From assembly GCF_046267875.1 (NCBI RefSeq), contig NZ_CP176502.1, positions 2,294,001 through 2,358,000 on the forward strand: a DNA stretch of 64,000 bases, given 5' to 3'. The position numbers were made by a program, and so were the translations under genes. This document shows positions 60,148-64,000 of this stretch, one piece after another. Under the pieces are notes generated by a model. It saw only the letters and a list, made by a program, of their open reading frames with translations, did no database searches and had not been told where the DNA came from. Source of the stretch: Mannheimia glucosida (lineage in GTDB: Bacteria; Pseudomonadota; Gammaproteobacteria; Enterobacterales; Pasteurellaceae). Positions within the stretch are counted from its first letter, which is position 1. Each line of letters starts with the position of its first letter.

Positions 60148-60515
60148 TAAAAATTCAGTACCTTGTCTGCTTGAACTGTCCAATCTGCCAGTTCAATTAA
60201 TGTGCCAATCTCTACCCCATCGGCTAAAGGCAAATCGGTAATCCCTCGAGCATTGGTACAGGTTTTGCACAATTTTACGCTCGCTCCTTGTGCGGTTAAA
60301 ATTTCCAGCATTTGCTGAATGTGATAACCCTCTGCCGGATTTTGCTTTGCCAGCCCTGCGGTGACTGCATCCGACATTAAGAAAAGTTTAATTTCGGTGT
60401 GAGCCTTATGCTGCTCTTGGATCTGCAAAGCTAAACGCAACGCACTGAAAAACGTTTCATTGCCATAAGGAGCGGAATTAATGATAAAGAGAAGTTTTTG
60501 AACTGAATTAGACAT
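60147..60515 (-). CDS. DsrE/DsrF-family protein (YchN-like)
   Basis: 122 aa. LLFIINSAPYGNETFFSALRLA (in part), LFLMSDAVTAGL and a cysteine pair in KLCKTCTNARGI, typical of YchN-like sulfur-relay family members. ATG 60515 has GAGG at a good distance. Coupled to yhiN, suggesting a shared redox task; unproven. Confidence 0.88.
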   Translation of the reverse strand: MSNSVQKLLFIINSAPYGNETFFSALRLALQIQEQHKAHTEIKLFLMSDAVTAGLAKQNPAEGYHIQQMLEILTAQGASVKLCKTCTNARGITDLPLADGVEIGTLIELADWTVQADKVLNF

Positions 60516-60556
60516 TGTTTTACCTCGGAATACACGAAACACATAGATAATAATAA

Positions 60557-60605
60557 CCCGACACGAGCCGTGCCGGGCTGACTAAACCGAGTCGCTTTGC
60601 GACTC
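60557..60605 (-). terminator. Two hairpins after the purine permease gene
   Basis: CCCGACACG/CGTGCCGGG (60557-60577, one mismatch) and GAGTCGC/GCGACTC (60589-60605). They sit between the permease stop and the dsrE start; T tracts are weak, so they may be dispersed repeats. Confidence 0.55.
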
Positions 60606-60623
60606 AAGAAAGTAGTGTTGAGC

Positions 60624-61919
60624 TTAACCTACCCACACAAATTTAGCAATAAAGAGAAGTGAAACCACTAAAACAGAAAGGTTGATTTCTTTCCAACGCC
60701 CGGTGAAAGCTTTCATTACGCAGTAGCTGATAAAGCCGAATGCAATCCCTTCAGTGATAGAGTAAGTAAACGGCATCATTGCGGTAGTAATAAATGCCGG
60801 TGTGGCTTCAGTTAAATCGTCCCATTTTACTTCAATTAAGCTAGATGCCATTAAAATTCCTACAAATACCAACGCCCCCGCAGTTGCATAGGCAGGAACT
60901 AACCCTGCAAGTGGTGAGAAGAAAATGGTTAATAGGAATAAGATCCCAACTACCACCGCAGTTAAACCGGTACGACCGCCAACTGAAACGCCGGAGCCAC
61001 TTTCAATATAGGTAGAAATCGCTGAAGTTCCCATATAAGAGCCTGCCATTGCCGCGGTACTATCTACTAGCAGAGCTTGTTTCATTTTCGGGAAACGCCC
61101 TTGTTCATCCGCAAAGCCTGCTTTGGTCGTCACCGCAATTAAGGTGCCAGAAGAGTCAAACAGGTTTACCAACATAAAGGAGAAAATAATTCCAAGTAAA
61201 GCCACATCAAAAGCACCGGCAATATCCACTTGCCCTACCACAGCACCAAGGCTTGGTGGCATAGACATTATGCCGTTAAAGCTTACAGCCGGGTCAAAGG
61301 CTAAGGCAAGAGCGGTAACAATCACAATTGAAATTAACACGCCTGAGTGAATACCTTTCGCCGCTAATACAACAATGATGAAAAAGCCTAAAATCCCCAT
61401 TAACACTTTCGGGTCGTGCAAATCACCTAGTGCCACAAGCGTTGCCGGATTTGGCACCACCAAGCCCATATTTTTAAAACCGATTAGGGCAATGAATAAA
61501 CCGATACCGGCACCAATACCTACACGTAAACCAAGTGGAATCGCAGACATAAACCAGTAACGAACTTGTAATACAGTTAATAGAAATAAGCCGACAGAAC
61601 CCAAGAAGATCGCCCCCATACCCACTTGCCACGAGTAACCTAATTTTTGCACTACTACGAATGCAAAAAAGGCATTTAAGCCCATTGCCGGTGCAAGAGC
61701 AATCGGTAAATTACTGAATAGCCCCATTGCAATTGTGCCAAAAGCCGCAATTAAACAGGTAGTGACAAACACCACTTGGGTGTCCATTCCCGCCACGCCT
61801 AAAATAGACGGATTGACGAAAACAATATAAACCATTGTGAAAAAGGTAGTAATACCGGCGATAATTTCGGTTTTCACATTACTGCCTTTTGCTTTGAGCT
61901 GAAATAATTTTTCTAACAT
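60624..61919 (-). CDS. NCS2-family purine permease (AdeP-like)
   Basis: 431 aa, 12-14 predicted membrane spans. EIIAGITTFFTMVYIVFVNP, APAMGLNAFFAFVVVQKLG, FDSSGTLIAVTTKAG and GSGVSVGGRTGLTAV match the AzgA-type branch and most resemble E. coli adenine permease AdeP. Purine proton symport is likely; the exact base is inferred. ATG 61919 has AAGG upstream; the longer frame runs toward the usg terminator. Confidence 0.88.
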   Translation of the reverse strand: MLEKLFQLKAKGSNVKTEIIAGITTFFTMVYIVFVNPSILGVAGMDTQVVFVTTCLIAAFGTIAMGLFSNLPIALAPAMGLNAFFAFVVVQKLGYSWQVGMGAIFLGSVGLFLLTVLQVRYWFMSAIPLGLRVGIGAGIGLFIALIGFKNMGLVVPNPATLVALGDLHDPKVLMGILGFFIIVVLAAKGIHSGVLISIVIVTALALAFDPAVSFNGIMSMPPSLGAVVGQVDIAGAFDVALLGIIFSFMLVNLFDSSGTLIAVTTKAGFADEQGRFPKMKQALLVDSTAAMAGSYMGTSAISTYIESGSGVSVGGRTGLTAVVVGILFLLTIFFSPLAGLVPAYATAGALVFVGILMASSLIEVKWDDLTEATPAFITTAMMPFTYSITEGIAFGFISYCVMKAFTGRWKEINLSVLVVSLLFIAKFVWVG

Positions 61920-61946
61920 AAGACCTTCGGTGTTTAAACAAAATGA

Positions 61947-61978
61947 CAACGCCCAAGCAATCGGTTGCTCGGGCGTTG
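61947..61978 (-). terminator. Terminator after usg
   Basis: CAACGCCC (61947-61954) pairs with GGGCGTTG (61971-61978), and AGCAA/TTGCT extends the stem; on the minus strand it is followed by ATTTTGTTT. Confidence 0.9.
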
Positions 61979-62015
61979 ACGATTTTTATCACGGAATAAA
62001 TACTTTTGCAAGCAC

Positions 62016-63002
62016 TTAATACGCTAAAACTAATTTTAGTAATTTCACCGCTAAAAATGCAAGGCTAAAACGCTGCTCATCAGCGACTGTCCAGAACTGG
62101 ATTTCCTGTTCGGATTTTGTTAATAACTGACTGATTTCTAACGCATTTTTCTCTTCGCTTTCGCCATTTTTCACCGCGGTCATCACTGAATTTTCGTTGA
62201 AATTCAGCCAATTTTCGGCTTTCCACGCTTCACTTAAAACATTGGCATCTAGCTGATATTCAGATTGCACCGACACCATTTGGGAAACGCCATAAAAAAC
62301 CGGCACTTGCACGCTGTGGAAGGTAGTACAAGCGGTCAAATTCGGTAAAACTTTTGCAAGTTGCAGCTCAAAGGCTTTTGAGAATGGTAGATTTTTCTCC
62401 TCTCCCTGCACATTTGCCGGCACAACATCAAAGGCGATACGTTCAGCATTTTCATCAAACGGAATGCCATTTAACAAACGGGCAGTTTGTCCGGCAAGCT
62501 CTTTGACTTTTTCATCACCAAAATAGGCAGAGGGTAAAAGTGACGTCACCCACACCTGTTTTAACGGCCCGTTCAGCAACGGTTTTAACGCTAATGCCAG
62601 TTGTGAAATTTGCGGATTGGCTAAGGCTACAATATTTCGCTCACGCAGATTTGCCACATTTTCATCATTTACACTTGGCACAATCACCGGCACATCGCCA
62701 ATAAGTGAAGTAATGCCATATAAATCAACAATCACGCAACCGGCTTTTACCGCATCTGCCAGCACTTCGGCTTGTGCCATTTTGCCGGCAAACAGCACAT
62801 GGCTAAATTCTGCCCAATTTACTTCATCTAACGCATATTGTGCGACTGCTTTTGCTCCAAAGCGTAAATTCTGCTCTTCGCCAAACGGCTCAAGCTCAAC
62901 AGCTGAAATATGTTCAATCCCTAAATCTTGATTTTCTAATGCCTCAAGTAATTTTTCTGCCAGCGTAAAATCACTGGCAATCGCTAAATGGATATTCGAC
63001 AC
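62016..63002 (-). CDS. usg: USG-1 protein, aspartate-semialdehyde-dehydrogenase homologue (GTG start)
   Basis: 328 aa. The layout follows aspartate-semialdehyde dehydrogenase (LRFGAKAVAQY, VPVIVPSVN, VTSLLPSAYFG, LLNGIPFDE, FWTVADEQRFSLAFLAVKL in part), but the segment that normally carries the catalytic cysteine reads ALANPQISQLA, with none. It matches E. coli Usg, whose role is unknown. GTG 63002 has AAAGGAG at ideal spacing and is preferred to ATG codons at 63020 and 63038. Confidence 0.9.
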   Translation of the reverse strand: MSNIHLAIASDFTLAEKLLEALENQDLGIEHISAVELEPFGEEQNLRFGAKAVAQYALDEVNWAEFSHVLFAGKMAQAEVLADAVKAGCVIVDLYGITSLIGDVPVIVPSVNDENVANLRERNIVALANPQISQLALALKPLLNGPLKQVWVTSLLPSAYFGDEKVKELAGQTARLLNGIPFDENAERIAFDVVPANVQGEEKNLPFSKAFELQLAKVLPNLTACTTFHSVQVPVFYGVSQMVSVQSEYQLDANVLSEAWKAENWLNFNENSVMTAVKNGESEEKNALEISQLLTKSEQEIQFWTVADEQRFSLAFLAVKLLKLVLAY

Positions 63003-63191
63003 ACGTTCTCCTTTATTCATCACATTATTCGGTTTCATTATAAGCTAATTTCACGCTTCAGAAAAATCATAACTCATAATGTGTAATTTATGGTTTTTGC
63101 AAATTTTAAACCTAAAAACACCGCTTGTTTTGCCTGCAATTTGCTTTTCAAATGATTGAACTTTTGATATAGTTCACACTTTAAAAGTAGC

Positions 63192-63206
63192 TTATCATTC
63201 TCATTA
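63192..63206. promoter_or_regulatory. Putative Fur site upstream of ybfE-fldA
   Basis: TTATCATTCTCATTA contains ATCATTCTC, a common Fur half-site arrangement. It lies downstream of a candidate promoter (TTTTCA at 63145, TATAGT at 63168). Relevant because fldA and fur are linked in E. coli. Confidence 0.45.
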
Positions 63207-63243
63207 AAACTGAGGATTAGCTAAAGCCCAATAGTAAAACAAA

Positions 63244-63519
63244 ATGGCAAAACAAGATTCAGATTGTATAACCTTAGATCTGTTTGCGACTGTACCAAAA
63301 GTTGGGCGTCCTCGTACAAATCCTCTTGATAGAGAACAACAACTTCGAATCAATAAACGTAACCAACTAAAACGAGATAAATCTTCCGGTTTAAAACGGG
63401 TAGAATTAAAACTGCATTCGGATTTAGTAAAGTTATTAGAGGAACAGGCGTCTGAACAAGGTGTTTCACGCGGGCAGTTAATTGAAACAATTCTAAATAA
63501 TTATCTCAAAAATAGGTAG
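63244..63519 (+). CDS. ybfE: YbfE-like ribbon-helix-helix protein
   Basis: 91 aa, basic. ITLDLFATVPKVGRPRTNPL at the N-terminus and a ribbon-helix-helix-like end with KRVELKLHSDLVKLLEEQA and SRGQLIETILNNYLKN. E. coli ybfE is LexA-regulated and precedes fldA, the same order as here. I see no LexA box upstream of this copy. Confidence 0.88.
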   Translation: MAKQDSDCITLDLFATVPKVGRPRTNPLDREQQLRINKRNQLKRDKSSGLKRVELKLHSDLVKLLEEQASEQGVSRGQLIETILNNYLKNR

Positions 63520-63524
63520 TAGAA

Positions 63525-64000
63525 ATGGCAGTTGTAGGTTTATTTTACGGTAGCGATACAGGCAATACAGAAAATATTTCAAAAATGATTCAGAAAAAAT
63601 TAGGGGCTGAATTAATTGATATTCGAGACATTGCCAAAAGTACAAAAGAAGATATTGAAGCATACGATTTTCTGATGTTTGGGATCCCAACTTGGTATTA
63701 TGGTGAGTCACAAGCCGATTGGGACGATTTTATGCCTACCCTAAAAGAGATTGATTTTAACGGCAAAGTCGTTGCAATTTTTGGTTGCGGTGATCAGGAA
63801 GATTATGCAGAATATTTCTGTGATGCAATGGGTACTGTGCGTGATGTGGTAGAACCAAATGGTGGTGTGATTGTTGGTCATTGGCCAACTGCCGGTTACA
63901 CTTTCGAGGTTTCTCAGGCCTTAGTTGATGATGATACTTTTGTAGGCTTATGTATTGATGAAGATCGTCAGCCTGAATTAACCACTGAACGAGTCAATAA
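63525..64000 (+). CDS. fldA: Flavodoxin FldA (3' end cut by window)
   Basis: 158 residues visible of about 175. FMN phosphate loop SDTGNTEN at 10-17, then GIPTWYYGE and GCGDQEDYAEYFCDAMG, as in long-chain flavodoxins. Low-potential electron carrier. It starts five bases after ybfE. In related bacteria fur follows fldA; that would lie just beyond the window. Confidence 0.97.
   Translation, partial: MAVVGLFYGSDTGNTENISKMIQKKLGAELIDIRDIAKSTKEDIEAYDFLMFGIPTWYYGESQADWDDFMPTLKEIDFNGKVVAIFGCGDQEDYAEYFCDAMGTVRDVVEPNGGVIVGHWPTAGYTFEVSQALVDDDTFVGLCIDEDRQPELTTERVN

Noticed and set aside
1..64000. CRISPR array, prophage or integrated element
   Set aside because: No regularly spaced repeats, integrase, transposase or phage gene; the four tRNAs show no attachment-site repeat in the flanks visible here.

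Overview
This window is chromosomal DNA from a member of the Pasteurellaceae. The best evidence is the repeated uptake-signal core ACAAGCGGTC (reverse GACCGCTTGT), scattered through genes and often set as inverted pairs between genes. That is the uptake-sequence dialect of the Actinobacillus / Mannheimia / Bibersteinia branch, not the Haemophilus dialect (AAGTGCGGT). Gene order also matches gammaproteobacterial blocks: prfA-prmC-sirB1-kdsA, lolCDE, yrdD-tsaC-aroE, recA-recX, argR/mdh, serB/ytjB and ybfE-fldA. The species cannot be fixed from the sequence alone. I see no phage, transposase, CRISPR array or plasmid gene, and no gap longer than 300 bases without a gene.

Layout. 1-861: N-terminal part of rep. 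1109-3841: potABC polyamine importer without potD. 4039-7481: an oligopeptide importer (oppB, oppC and one fused double-ATPase gene) without oppA. 7662-8057: a secreted ACP/MliC-like protein. 8257-13203: haem receptor divergent from hmuTUV. 13224-13862: purN. 13969-17057: a second haem-type receptor behind a ChaN lipoprotein with a Fur box. 17215-18477: glyA with a PurR box. 18660-21178: two tiny membrane proteins and the folate-independent methionine synthase pair mesX-mesD. 21319-27910: nadK, yfiF, suhB, dxs, cstA. 27971-33814: yjjV, a biotin-ligase-like amidotransferase, bioY, an MFS exporter with a palindromic promoter, thrS. 33895-42146 (minus strand): lolCDE, a 2-hydroxyacid dehydrogenase, kdsA, sirB1, prmC, prfA. 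42242-46299: pabA, a MITE-like element, rmuC, pabB, pabC. 46400-50269: recA, recX, yqfB, yrdD, tsaC, aroE. 50436-50827: four tRNAs (Met, Leu, Gln, Gln). 50979-58901: uvrD, yfcH, argR, mdh, two small proteins, yajQ, serB, ytjB, infA. 58954-63002: yhiN, a DsrE protein, a purine permease, usg. 63244-64000: ybfE and the start of fldA.

How the genes work together. Iron and haem acquisition is a strong theme: two TonB-dependent receptors, a complete periplasm-to-cytoplasm haem ABC transporter, a ChaN haem-binding lipoprotein and Fur-like sites. One-carbon and methionine metabolism is the second: glyA, purN and mesXD lie within 8 kb, and mesX has a perfect 7-5-7 palindrome of MetR type in front of it. 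The SOS response is represented by recA and uvrD, each behind a LexA-type box. Most remaining genes are housekeeping.

The most unusual items are the mesXD pair with its small membrane-protein neighbours, the OppBC permease served by a single YejF-like tandem ATPase, the 10-8-10 perfect palindrome enclosing the -10 box of the MFS gene, and a 158-bp element with compound inverted ends next to rmuC. Many gene starts were moved inward on the basis of ribosome binding sites, operators or family length; each entry says why. Coordinates of regulatory sites were read by eye.
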